From positions 127,863 to 191,862 of the forward strand of contig QFPK01000005.1 in assembly GCA_003248865.1 (NCBI GenBank): DNA of 64,000 bases, written 5' to 3'. The stretch is from Sphingomonas sp. (GTDB taxonomy: Bacteria > Pseudomonadota > Alphaproteobacteria > Sphingomonadales > Sphingomonadaceae). Shown here piece by piece: positions 57,362 to 64,000 of this stretch. The number at the start of each line of letters is the position of its first letter. The stretch's first letter is position 1. The position numbers and the translations under genes are program-made. Under the pieces are notes generated by a model that searched no databases, was not told the DNA's origin, and saw nothing but the letters and a program-made list of their open reading frames with translations.

Positions 57362-58999
57362 TTATTTTGTCTCCCCGCTCTTGATCGCGGCATGGCCGAT
57401 GGCATCCAGCGATCCGCCGTCGAAGCCCAGTTCCTTCAGCAGGCTGTCCACCACCGGCGCCTGCGCGCGATAGCGCAGCGCGGCCTGCACGGCGGCATCT
57501 GCCAGATTGCCCTGTCCGCCGCCTGCTTCTCCGGCAGCACCCCCGCCGCCTGACGCGCCCAGTCCATCCACCTGCACGATTTTGATGGAATCGATGGCCT
57601 CCATCGGCTTCGCCGCCTCGCGGATCACGTCCGGCAGCACCTTCAGCAGCGCCAGCTTGGTCTGCAGCGAAATCTGCTCCGATCCCAGCAGGTTGGCGGC
57701 TTCGTTGATGGCGCGCTGGCCGGCAGCTTCCACTTCCAGCCGCACCCTCGTCGCTTCAGCCAGCAGCTTCTCGGCATTCGCCCGCCCTTCGGCTTCCAGC
57801 CTCGCGGCCTCGGCCCGGTCGGTCGCAGCGGCGCGCTCGGCTTCGGCCGCCAGCTTCAGCCCGATGGCGGCACGCTCGGCTTCCTTGGCCGCCTCGATCA
57901 GCTCGATGCGCTTGGCCCGCTCGGCCACTTCGCTCTCGCGCGAGGTCGTCACCCGCTCCTCGGCGGCAACGGCTTCGGCACGGGCCTGATCGGCCTCCGC
58001 CTTGGCCTGGCTTTCGTCCCGGCTCTTGTTGGCGATGGCGATCTGCTGCTCCTGCCGTTTCAGGGCGAGCGTCTGTTCCTGCGCGATCTTCGCCTCGGCG
58101 ATCTTGCGGTCGGCCTCGATCTGGGAGGCATCCACATGCTGCTTCGCGGCGATGCGCGCCTGTTCGGCCTCCTGCCCGCGCTCGGCCTGCAGCCGCGCCA
58201 CTTCGGCCTCCTGTGTCGCCTTGGCGACCTGCACTTCGCGCTCCTGATGCAGCCGGGCGAACTCGCCCTCGCGCGCCACCTCCAGGCTCTTGCGCTCGGC
58301 CTCCAGATTCTTGGTCTCGATCTCCACCCGCGTTTCCTGCTCGATGGCGTTGCGGGTCTTGCGGCGCAGCTCGATCTGCTCGGTCAGCTTGGTCAGACCC
58401 TCGGCGTCGAAGGCGTTGTTGGCGTTGAAATGCTCGATGGAGGTCTGGTCCAGCCCGGTCAGGCTCACGCTCTCCAGCTCCAGCCCGTTCATGGCAAGGT
58501 CGGCGGAACTCACCTGCTGCACCTTCTGCACGAAATCAGACCGCTGCTCGTGCAGCTGGTTCATCGTCATCCCCGCCGCCACAGAGCGCAGGGCATCGAC
58601 GAACTTGCCTTCCACCAGCTCCTTCAGCTGCTCGGGGTGCATGGTGCGCTGGCCCAGAGTCTGCGCCGCAATGCCGATGGAATCGCGGTCGGGCCGCACC
58701 CGCACATAGAATTCTGCTTTCACGTCGATCCGCATCCGGTCGGATGTGATCAGCGCGTCAGCATTCTTGCGCTCCACCGCCAGCCGCACCGTGTTCATGT
58801 TCACCGGCATGGTTTCGTGGAAGATAGGCAGCACCAGCGCGCCGCCGTTCATCACCACGGATTCCCCGCCCAGCCCCGTGCGGACAAAGGCGATTTCCTT
58901 CGTCGCCCGCCGATACAGCCGCGCCACCAGCAGGCCCACCGCGAAGAAGGCGAACAGGCCGATGCCGGCAAGGATCAGGATACTCCACAGGGCATTCAT
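57362..58999 (-). CDS. Flotillin-family (YqiK-like) SPFH protein
   Basis: A 545-residue protein. A membrane hairpin near the start (NALWSILILAGIGLFAFFAVGL) is followed by an SPFH/band-7 domain (about 30-190, with VKAEFYVRVRPDRDSIGIAA) and a very long Ala/Glu coiled coil (about 230-450, e.g. AKAEADQARAEAVAAEERVT). It ends with a hydrophobic short tail. It organises ordered membrane microdomains. Coupled to the YqiJ-like gene by TGATG overlap, the usual yqiJ-yqiK pair. Confidence 0.92.
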   Translation of the reverse strand: MNALWSILILAGIGLFAFFAVGLLVARLYRRATKEIAFVRTGLGGESVVMNGGALVLPIFHETMPVNMNTVRLAVERKNADALITSDRMRIDVKAEFYVRVRPDRDSIGIAAQTLGQRTMHPEQLKELVEGKFVDALRSVAAGMTMNQLHEQRSDFVQKVQQVSSADLAMNGLELESVSLTGLDQTSIEHFNANNAFDAEGLTKLTEQIELRRKTRNAIEQETRVEIETKNLEAERKSLEVAREGEFARLHQEREVQVAKATQEAEVARLQAERGQEAEQARIAAKQHVDASQIEADRKIAEAKIAQEQTLALKRQEQQIAIANKSRDESQAKAEADQARAEAVAAEERVTTSRESEVAERAKRIELIEAAKEAERAAIGLKLAAEAERAAATDRAEAARLEAEGRANAEKLLAEATRVRLEVEAAGQRAINEAANLLGSEQISLQTKLALLKVLPDVIREAAKPMEAIDSIKIVQVDGLGASGGGGAAGEAGGGQGNLADAAVQAALRYRAQAPVVDSLLKELGFDGGSLDAIGHAAIKSGETK

Positions 59000-59613
59000 C
59001 AGGTCAGGTCTCCGTCAGGCAAAAGGAAGGGGTGGGGGGCAACCGCGATGGCACGGAACAGCTCGCCGTCACGCCGCAGCAGCAGAACCTCGCTGCGTTC
59101 GGGCAGCGGCGCGCCGCCGGCTTCGGGCTCCACCAGCACATGGTGGGTGCCGCCCAGCCGGTCCTGCACGCGGGCCGGCGCCGGCAGCCCGGTGCGGGCG
59201 GTGCCGGTCGTCACCGTCGCACGCAGGCCGACCAGCGCATCGCGGGAAATCGCGGTGGTCTCGGTGCGGGGAAACACCCGCCCCACCAACCGCCCCGCCC
59301 AGCGCGTCACGGGCAGCGCGGCGATCAGGGCGGCGGGAACGGCCAGCAGCAGGGGCAGGGTGGCGCCAGTCACGGCCTGCGCCACGCCCTGCAGTGCCAG
59401 CCCCAGGATGCCGAAGCTCGCCAGAAACAGGATGATCAGCGCCATCGCGGGAATGCGCCCCGCATTCAGCCAGTCCAGCGGCGTGGCATCGGCGTCCGTT
59501 TCGGGCAGCTCGAAATCACCCAGCGCAAGCGCCTGCACCGCCGCCAAAAGCAGCATCAGCCCGATTGCGGCGGTGAAGGGAATCGCTCCCGGTTGAAACG
59601 CAAACATGTCCAT
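58999..59613 (-). CDS. YqiJ-like membrane protein with OB-fold (NfeD type)
   Basis: A 204-residue protein. Three hydrophobic segments (AAIGLMLLLAAVQALALG near 15, MALIILFLASFGILGLAL near 57 and LPLLLAVPAALIAALPVT near 85) are followed by a C-terminal OB-fold (VGLRATVTTGTARTGLPAPA near 128), as in NfeD/YqiJ partners of flotillins. It lies directly upstream of the flotillin gene and overlaps it by one base, so both are made together. Confidence 0.87.
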   Translation of the reverse strand: MDMFAFQPGAIPFTAAIGLMLLLAAVQALALGDFELPETDADATPLDWLNAGRIPAMALIILFLASFGILGLALQGVAQAVTGATLPLLLAVPAALIAALPVTRWAGRLVGRVFPRTETTAISRDALVGLRATVTTGTARTGLPAPARVQDRLGGTHHVLVEPEAGGAPLPERSEVLLLRRDGELFRAIAVAPHPFLLPDGDLT

Positions 59614-59717
59614 CCCGCAATCAACTTAATGTCCAACCGGCCCCCCGCAAGGCGAAACGGCCGCCCCCTTGCGATTCCTGTTGCGCCGCCTAGTCTCCCG
59701 CAAAAGGGGCCTGACAT

Positions 59718-60983
59718 ATGCAGACGGATCGGGCAGGCGGAATCGGCCCTCTGATGGCCACCTTCCTTGTCACCACCACCATGATCGGCTCGGGCATCTA
59801 CATGCTTCCGGCCGTGGCCGCGCCGCTGGGCAGCATCGCTATCCTGGGCTGGCTGTTCGCCGCGCTGGGCGCCATCGTGGTGGGGCTGACGCTGGCGTTT
59901 CTGGCGCAGGCCGATTGCGGCAGCAGCTTCCTCGAATCCATCGGGCGCCAGCTGGGGCCGGCCACCGGGCTCGCCGCCACCGTCTTTTACCAGCTGTCGG
60001 TGCTGGTCAGCCTGCCGATGGTCGCGGTGGCAGCCGCCGGCTACACGGGGTTCCTGTTCCCGGCCGCCGCGCAGCATCTAGGCAAGCTGTGGATGGCAAT
60101 CGGCTTTATCTGGCTGTTCGTCGTCATCGCCTGGGGCGGCGCGCGCCTGATCGCCCGCTTCGGCTCCGTGTCCCTCATCGTCGGGCTGGTGCCGATCCTG
60201 CTGCTCGCCACGCTGGGCTGGCGCCATTTCGACATGGATCTCTTCCGCGCCAGCTGGAACATTTCGGGCCAGTCGGACGCGGCGGCCGCGCTGCAATCCA
60301 CCATCATCCTGTTCATGGCCTATCTGGGGCTGGAAACCGCCTCCGTCGTCTGCATCCACATCCGCAATCCCGAACGCAATGTGCCGATCGCAACGGTCGG
60401 CGGCATCGCCATCGCCACGCTGGTCTATATTGCCTCCACCACGGTGATCTCGGGGCTGATCCCGGCGGCCACGCTGGCGAAATCGGCGGCCCCCTTCGCC
60501 GATGCCGCCGTGCTCATGTTCGGCACCATCGCCGCGGTCGCGGTCGCGGCCTGCGCTGCGGCCAAGGCCGCCGGCACGCTCGGCGCGCTGCAACTGGCGA
60601 TGGTGGAAGCGGTGGTGGTGATGCGGCGGCAGATGGATGGCGGCGCGGCTTCGCGCGGGCTGGCGAACATCGGCATCGGCCTGCTGGCGACACTGCTGGC
60701 GTTCGCCACGGATTCGCCCGACCTCGCGGCCCAGTTCGGCCTGCTCAGCAGCGCCGTGGTCTCGTTCAGCTTCTTCTGCTTCATCCTGGCCGGCATCGCG
60801 CTCGCCCGCCTGTCCACCGGCCTCAAGCGAGTGACGGGGCTGCTCGCCTCCGCGATCTGCCTCGGCCTCACGCTGGCGCAGCCGGCAGAGGCGCTTCGCC
60901 TCACCGGCTGGCTGCTGGCGGGAACCTTGCTTCTGGTGCTGGCGCTGCTGGCCTGGCGCCGAAGGGCGCTCGCCGCCGCCTGA
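59718..60983 (+). CDS. APC-superfamily amino acid permease/antiporter
   Basis: A 421-residue protein with 12 transmembrane segments. The first helix with LVTTTMIGSGIYMLPAVAAP near 18 is the GSG substrate motif of the AdiC-type antiporters, and helix 6 near 195 has FMAYLGLETASVVCIHIRNP with ERNVP, a family hallmark. It exchanges amino acids or amines; the specific substrate is unknown. It lies divergent from the YqiJ-like gene with 104 bases between. Confidence 0.9.
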   Translation: MQTDRAGGIGPLMATFLVTTTMIGSGIYMLPAVAAPLGSIAILGWLFAALGAIVVGLTLAFLAQADCGSSFLESIGRQLGPATGLAATVFYQLSVLVSLPMVAVAAAGYTGFLFPAAAQHLGKLWMAIGFIWLFVVIAWGGARLIARFGSVSLIVGLVPILLLATLGWRHFDMDLFRASWNISGQSDAAAALQSTIILFMAYLGLETASVVCIHIRNPERNVPIATVGGIAIATLVYIASTTVISGLIPAATLAKSAAPFADAAVLMFGTIAAVAVAACAAAKAAGTLGALQLAMVEAVVVMRRQMDGGAASRGLANIGIGLLATLLAFATDSPDLAAQFGLLSSAVVSFSFFCFILAGIALARLSTGLKRVTGLLASAICLGLTLAQPAEALRLTGWLLAGTLLLVLALLAWRRRALAAA

Positions 60984-61011
60984 CCTTAAATCCCCCTTGC
61001 ACGCCTCCAAA

Positions 61012-61038
61012 AAACTGATATCAATTTAATATCAGTTT
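61012..61038. promoter_or_regulatory. Inverted repeat AAACTGATAT-N7-ATATCAGTTT before the SPFH gene
   Basis: Perfect 10-base arms (61012-61021 and 61029-61038) separated by CAATTTA, 12 bases before the ATG of the SPFH gene. The sequence is markedly AT-rich compared with its surroundings. It looks like an operator, most simply of the ribbon-helix-helix protein encoded by the second gene. Confidence 0.65.
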
Positions 61039-61050
61039 AAGGGAGCGCAC

Positions 61051-61929
61051 ATGTCCGAATCCTCCGTCCCCACCCTCTCCGCCAGCCGGGAGGTTCCGGC
61101 CCGCGCCTTCAACGGCCTCTCCATGCTGGTGGCGCTCGCGCTCAGCTTCGGCCTGCTCATGCTGGCCGTCACCGCACGGGTGCCCGCGCTCATCCTGCCG
61201 GCCGCGCTGCTCGTCCTTCTGATCCTGCCCGGCTTCTACATGATCCAGCCCAACCAGGCCGCCGCGCTGATGCTGTTCGGCGCCTATCGCGGCACGGATC
61301 GCAAGGAAGGCCTGCGCTGGATCTGGCCCTGGATCAGCCGCAAGAAGATCAGCGTCCGCGCCAACAACCTGATCTCGCAGCAGATCAAGGTGAACGATCT
61401 GCGCGGCAACCCCATCGAAATGGCGGCCCAGGTCGTCTGGCGCGTCACAGACACCGCACAGGCCCTGTTCGACGTGGACGATTACCGCGAATTCGTCGTC
61501 GCCCAGATCGAGGCCGCGATCCGCACCATCGGCGCCCGCTACCCCTATGACGATTTCGAACATCTGGAAGTCACCCTGCGCGGCAACCACGATCAGGTCG
61601 GCGCCGAACTCCGCATCGAACTCATGAACCGCCTCGCCGTCGCCGGCATCACGGTCGATGAATGCGGCTTCACCCACCTCGCCTATGCCCCCGAAATCGC
61701 AGGCGCCATGCTCCGCCGCCAGCAGGCAGAGGCGGTGGTCGCCGCCCGCAAGACGCTGGTCGAAGGCGCGGTCGGCATGGTCGAAATGGCCCTCGCCCAA
61801 CTCAGCGAGAAGGATGTCGTCACCCTGGACGACGAGCGCCGCGCGGCGATGGTCTCCAACCTGATGGTCGTGCTCTGCGGCGATCAGAATGCGCAGCCCG
61901 TCCTCAACGCCGGCACCCTCTATCAATAG
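61051..61929 (+). CDS. SPFH/band-7 domain protein
   Basis: A 292-residue protein. Two hydrophobic segments near 24-42 and 48-66 (LSMLVALALSFGLLMLAVTA and VPALILPAALLVLLILPGFY), then an SPFH domain starting NQAAALMLFGAYRGTDRKEG near 71, with QIKVNDLRGNPIEMAAQVVW near 110. It ends VLNAGTLYQ. Such proteins form membrane-attached oligomers. The gene is followed by an RHH regulator after 9 bases and preceded by a long inverted repeat, a recurring arrangement in alphaproteobacteria. GGGAG precedes the ATG. Confidence 0.9.
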   Translation: MSESSVPTLSASREVPARAFNGLSMLVALALSFGLLMLAVTARVPALILPAALLVLLILPGFYMIQPNQAAALMLFGAYRGTDRKEGLRWIWPWISRKKISVRANNLISQQIKVNDLRGNPIEMAAQVVWRVTDTAQALFDVDDYREFVVAQIEAAIRTIGARYPYDDFEHLEVTLRGNHDQVGAELRIELMNRLAVAGITVDECGFTHLAYAPEIAGAMLRRQQAEAVVAARKTLVEGAVGMVEMALAQLSEKDVVTLDDERRAAMVSNLMVVLCGDQNAQPVLNAGTLYQ

Positions 61930-61938
61930 GCCGGTCGG

Positions 61939-62136
61939 GTGCCCGATCCCCGCAAGTCGCTTCTGCTGCGCCTGTCGCCCGAATTGCACACCGCGATCGA
62001 GCGACTGGCCGCCGCAGACCTGCGCTCCGTCAACGCAGAGATAGAGCTTCTGCTGCGCGAAGGCCTCGCCCGCCGCGGCCACAAGCTGCCCGCCGCCACC
62101 CCCGTCCGCCGCGGCCGCCCCACCAGGGAAGGCTGA
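61939..62136 (+). CDS. Ribbon-helix-helix DNA-binding protein (Arc-like)
   Basis: A 65-residue protein, GTG start 9 bases after the SPFH stop. The beta strand KSLLLRLSPELHTAIERLAA and the helix RSVNAEIELLLREGLARRG are those of an Arc/MetJ RHH fold. The C-terminus is basic (PVRRGRPTREG). It resembles antitoxin-like regulators, but no toxin gene is adjacent. It probably controls the SPFH operon through the inverted repeat at 61012-61038. Confidence 0.85.
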   Translation: MPDPRKSLLLRLSPELHTAIERLAAADLRSVNAEIELLLREGLARRGHKLPAATPVRRGRPTREG

Positions 62137-62181
62137 CCCTCAAGCCAGCCGACCCGGCCGCAGACCCGAAAGCCCGCCCGC

Positions 62182-62484
62182 ATGAGCAACAACCCCAACA
62201 ACCGCAACCGCCGTCCGGGCACCAATTCCGGCCCCAGCCTCGATGACGAGGAAGCCTGGTTCGCCCCCCGCAAGCGCGGCATCGGCTCCGGCGTGCCGAT
62301 CCGCTGGCAGGGCTGGGCCCTGATCGCGGCCTATGTGCTCACGCTCATCGGCATCAGCTTGCCCGGCAAGAAGCCGGATTCGCTCCGCATCACCCTCATT
62401 TTCGCCGTCACAGCCGTCTTCCTCCTCATCACCGCCCGCAAGACAAAAGGCGGCTGGCGCTGGCGCAACGGAGACGACCGCTAG
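62182..62484 (+). CDS. Small membrane protein of the SPFH cluster
   Basis: A 100-residue protein with a polar Asn/Arg/Gly-rich N-terminus of about 45 residues and two transmembrane segments (GWALIAAYVLTLIGISL near 49 and ITLIFAVTAVFLLITAR near 70). The tail is basic (KGGWRWRNGDDR). No family is recognised. It follows the RHH gene by 45 bases and probably belongs to the operon. Confidence 0.7.
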   Translation: MSNNPNNRNRRPGTNSGPSLDDEEAWFAPRKRGIGSGVPIRWQGWALIAAYVLTLIGISLPGKKPDSLRITLIFAVTAVFLLITARKTKGGWRWRNGDDR

Positions 62485-62508
62485 GGTAGCGGGAAGACAG
62501 GAGCAGAG

Positions 62509-62553
62509 TTTTTTTGCCTCCGGCGGGCAGGGAAATGATTTCCCTGCACCCTC
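62509..62553 (+). repeat. Composite hairpin repeat, copy 4 (truncated)
   Basis: Seven T, then the 38-base core at 62516-62553 with the same perfect hairpin as copy 2, identical to the one at 26756-26793. The element stops right after CACCCTCAAA: the following bases (CTTCAGTGG) do not resemble the rest of copies 1 or 2. The repeat is therefore cut at the border of the less GC-rich segment. Confidence 0.75.
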
Positions 62554-62897
62554 AAACTTCAGTGGATGGCAACTTTTGTGCCGGTAGCGGACGGCCGTAT
62601 CTTGGTCACGTAAATATCGTAAACAGATGGATCAAGCGCTGGCGCCAGATGTCTCGAGTGCAGCAAACTCTCGACTGGCCTGCAGGGCAAGCCAGCAGAG
62701 ATTTACTGGATTGTGCTTGCCCGTTAGATTGAGCTATTCTGCGGTTCGAACCCCCTTGTCTTTTTGATGGGCTATATTTAGTTTCTGCCCCGCAGGGGAG
62801 GCGAATTCACCAAATGAGCAGACTCTTAGACGCGGTCGCCTCGCATTCGGCTTCTTAATGTGGCAAAGTTGGCGATGCGGCAATTGGGGCAAAGCGC
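62554..62897. other. Non-coding, less GC-rich border region
   Basis: About 340 bases with mixed composition and no convincing gene in either strand. A GGTTCGAACC block at 62743 resembles a tRNA T-loop but no tRNA folds around it. There is AT-rich sequence near 62640 and 62770-62790 that could hold a promoter for the following frame. Confidence 0.45.
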
Positions 62898-64000
62898 GTG
62901 ACTGATTTTCCAATGTCCACCGCCCATTTACCCAACTTCGAGATTCCGGAGCAAACTCCGATTCACGATCTTCTGGAAGTTCACCCGACGTTCTCAACCA
63001 TTAGAACGCCTTTCGCAGTAGCCCTCGCCACTCAGTTGAACGACATCATCAAGGCGCAGATCCTTGAAGCGGCAATACAAACCCAACTGCAGAATACGGT
63101 CGAGATCATCCTGCCCCTCGTCGCGGGGAAAAAGGCAGGCTACCTTCTACGGGTAAATCTCTATGCAGACCAACTGGGTAACGTGTTCGTTCCCGGCGGC
63201 CAGCTTGTCTCAGCGGTCGGACTAGGTGTGGAGCCGCTGGACGCGTTAGCTGAAGCCTACCGTGCGCCGTCCATCCGCAATGAACGCCCTGGCGGGACGA
63301 GAGACGTGAGCTCGTACGTCTGGATCAATCGTGACGGCAATAAGCTGGTGATGTCGACAATACCGGAGCCGCTTGCCCGAGACTTCGAGCGCACCTCATG
63401 GACCGAAGCTCGCCGTCGTCGTGCGCTCGGTGGAACGTTTGTTACATCGGCACCGGAAGCGCTTCGGCAGGTGAAGCAGGCAGAGTTTTGGGCAGAGGTC
63501 GAGCGAACACGCCTGAACGCTCTCAACGACAGGCAGTCACGACAGCGCCTTCGTGCTCTGCAGTCGCGTTACAGGGACGCGCAAATCAAATTCAACGACG
63601 CGTATCGCAGCTACCAACTAGCAGAAAGAGCGATGGCCGATCACGCTTCGGCGATAGCAACTCTTGCCAGCATCAAGGCGGTAGCATCTCTGATCCAAGC
63701 AGGAATGTCAGCTTTCAACGAGCCACATAGTACGGCCGCTACGGCGAAGCCCGGGCTCTCGCAGGAGAAGCTTGAAGATTACAGTCAGGCCCGGGGGCAG
63801 GTAATTAAAGGCGTCATCCAGGCCAGTGAAGCCGAGGCCAGAGCTAATGGCACAACACTCCGCTCGCTGGAAATTGAGATCCGAGCGGAGTGGAACAAGC
63901 AGGGTGTCCGTCGTCAGAACATTTGGCACAACTCGCGGCGTAAGTTAGCGGAGTGCGGACCTCGTCTGGGGGTTGATGTTAGGCGGCGAGCTTGCGGTGT
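62898..64000 (+). CDS. Large hypothetical protein, partial (runs off right edge)
   Basis: From GTG at 62898 (or ATG at 62913) the plus-strand frame stays open for 367 codons to the last base, so the C-terminus is outside. The start reads MTDFPMSTAHLPNFEIPEQT and the N-terminal part is mixed alpha/beta (VEIILPLVAGKKAGYLLRVN near 72). From about residue 190 it is helical and charged (EFWAEVERTRLNALNDRQSR, then RLRALQSRYRDAQIKFNDAY), suggesting a coiled coil. No family is recognised. Composition is clearly less GC-rich than the rest of the window, consistent with recent acquisition. The last few dozen bases are GC-rich again and the reading there may be interrupted. Confidence 0.6.
   Translation, partial: MTDFPMSTAHLPNFEIPEQTPIHDLLEVHPTFSTIRTPFAVALATQLNDIIKAQILEAAIQTQLQNTVEIILPLVAGKKAGYLLRVNLYADQLGNVFVPGGQLVSAVGLGVEPLDALAEAYRAPSIRNERPGGTRDVSSYVWINRDGNKLVMSTIPEPLARDFERTSWTEARRRRALGGTFVTSAPEALRQVKQAEFWAEVERTRLNALNDRQSRQRLRALQSRYRDAQIKFNDAYRSYQLAERAMADHASAIATLASIKAVASLIQAGMSAFNEPHSTAATAKPGLSQEKLEDYSQARGQVIKGVIQASEAEARANGTTLRSLEIEIRAEWNKQGVRRQNIWHNSRRKLAECGPRLGVDVRRRACG

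Noticed and set aside
62743..62752. Possible tRNA fragment or attachment site at GGTTCGAACC
   Set aside because: No acceptor, D or anticodon stem can be folded around it, and no second copy of a flanking repeat was seen in the window.

Overview
The window is high-GC, densely packed bacterial chromosome and reads as an alphaproteobacterium of the order Sphingomonadales. Evidence for this includes a secreted protease with a PEPxxWA-type CTERM tail, an ATP12-type F1-ATPase assembly factor, cobaltochelatase-like CobS and CobT with the J-domain and BolA genes that usually sit beside them, the intergenic repeat containing TTCGACAAGCTCAG that is common in sphingomonads, and a parS palindrome of the alphaproteobacterial type. 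The genus cannot be fixed from the sequence alone. No phage, CRISPR array or complete insertion sequence is visible.

Layout. (1) 1-13161 is almost entirely minus strand: a DUF2141 secreted protein, a membrane protein, propionyl-CoA carboxylase beta, ATP12, two tiny membrane proteins, a HAD phosphatase, a PaiB-like protein, an M20 peptidase, a pseudouridine synthase, crcB, a DUF429 nuclease-like protein, a CTERM metalloprotease, a YjbR protein, a lipoprotein and rarA. Many of these overlap by 1-20 bases, so they form one or a few operons. (2) 13234-31473 holds a GH19 endolysin-like gene, cobS, a very large autotransporter with an IgGFc-binding-like N-terminus, an FMN-dependent lactate dehydrogenase, an autoregulated-looking membrane protein/XRE pair with twin palindromes, an M19 dipeptidase, the J-domain/bolA divergent pair, a LysR/alkylsulfatase pair, cobT, a parS locus and recQ. 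(3) 31498-43880 is metabolic and transport housekeeping: hydrolase/TPR pair, thioesterase/oligopeptidase B, a DMT transporter, an epoxide hydrolase/GMC oxidoreductase pair, a glycerophosphodiesterase/quinone reductase pair, TerC, a DmeRF-like metal efflux pair and tRNA-Leu(UAA). (4) 43987-57155 carries core genes: ihfB, rpsA, cmk, a glutathione peroxidase, a Bax-inhibitor family protein, an ABC exporter with a divergent arylesterase, thpR, priA, a transaldolase-like gene and xerC. (5) 57226-62484 contains a flotillin/YqiJ pair, an amino-acid permease and an SPFH/ribbon-helix-helix/small membrane protein cluster. (6) From about 62554 to the right edge the sequence becomes visibly less GC-rich and holds one long unidentified reading frame that leaves the window; this looks like the edge of an acquired region.

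The most interesting non-coding signals are a perfect parS site flanked by two partial ones near cobT, two palindromes 42 bp apart (centre to centre) in front of the membrane protein/XRE operon, a 10-bp-arm inverted repeat in front of the SPFH/RHH cluster, a TATACTC/GAGTATA operator in front of the metal sensor, and a family of hairpin elements present in four copies (two complete, one partial, one cut short). The cobS, J-domain/bolA and cobT genes, which lie together in many alphaproteobacteria, are all present here but separated by unrelated genes over about 15 kb.
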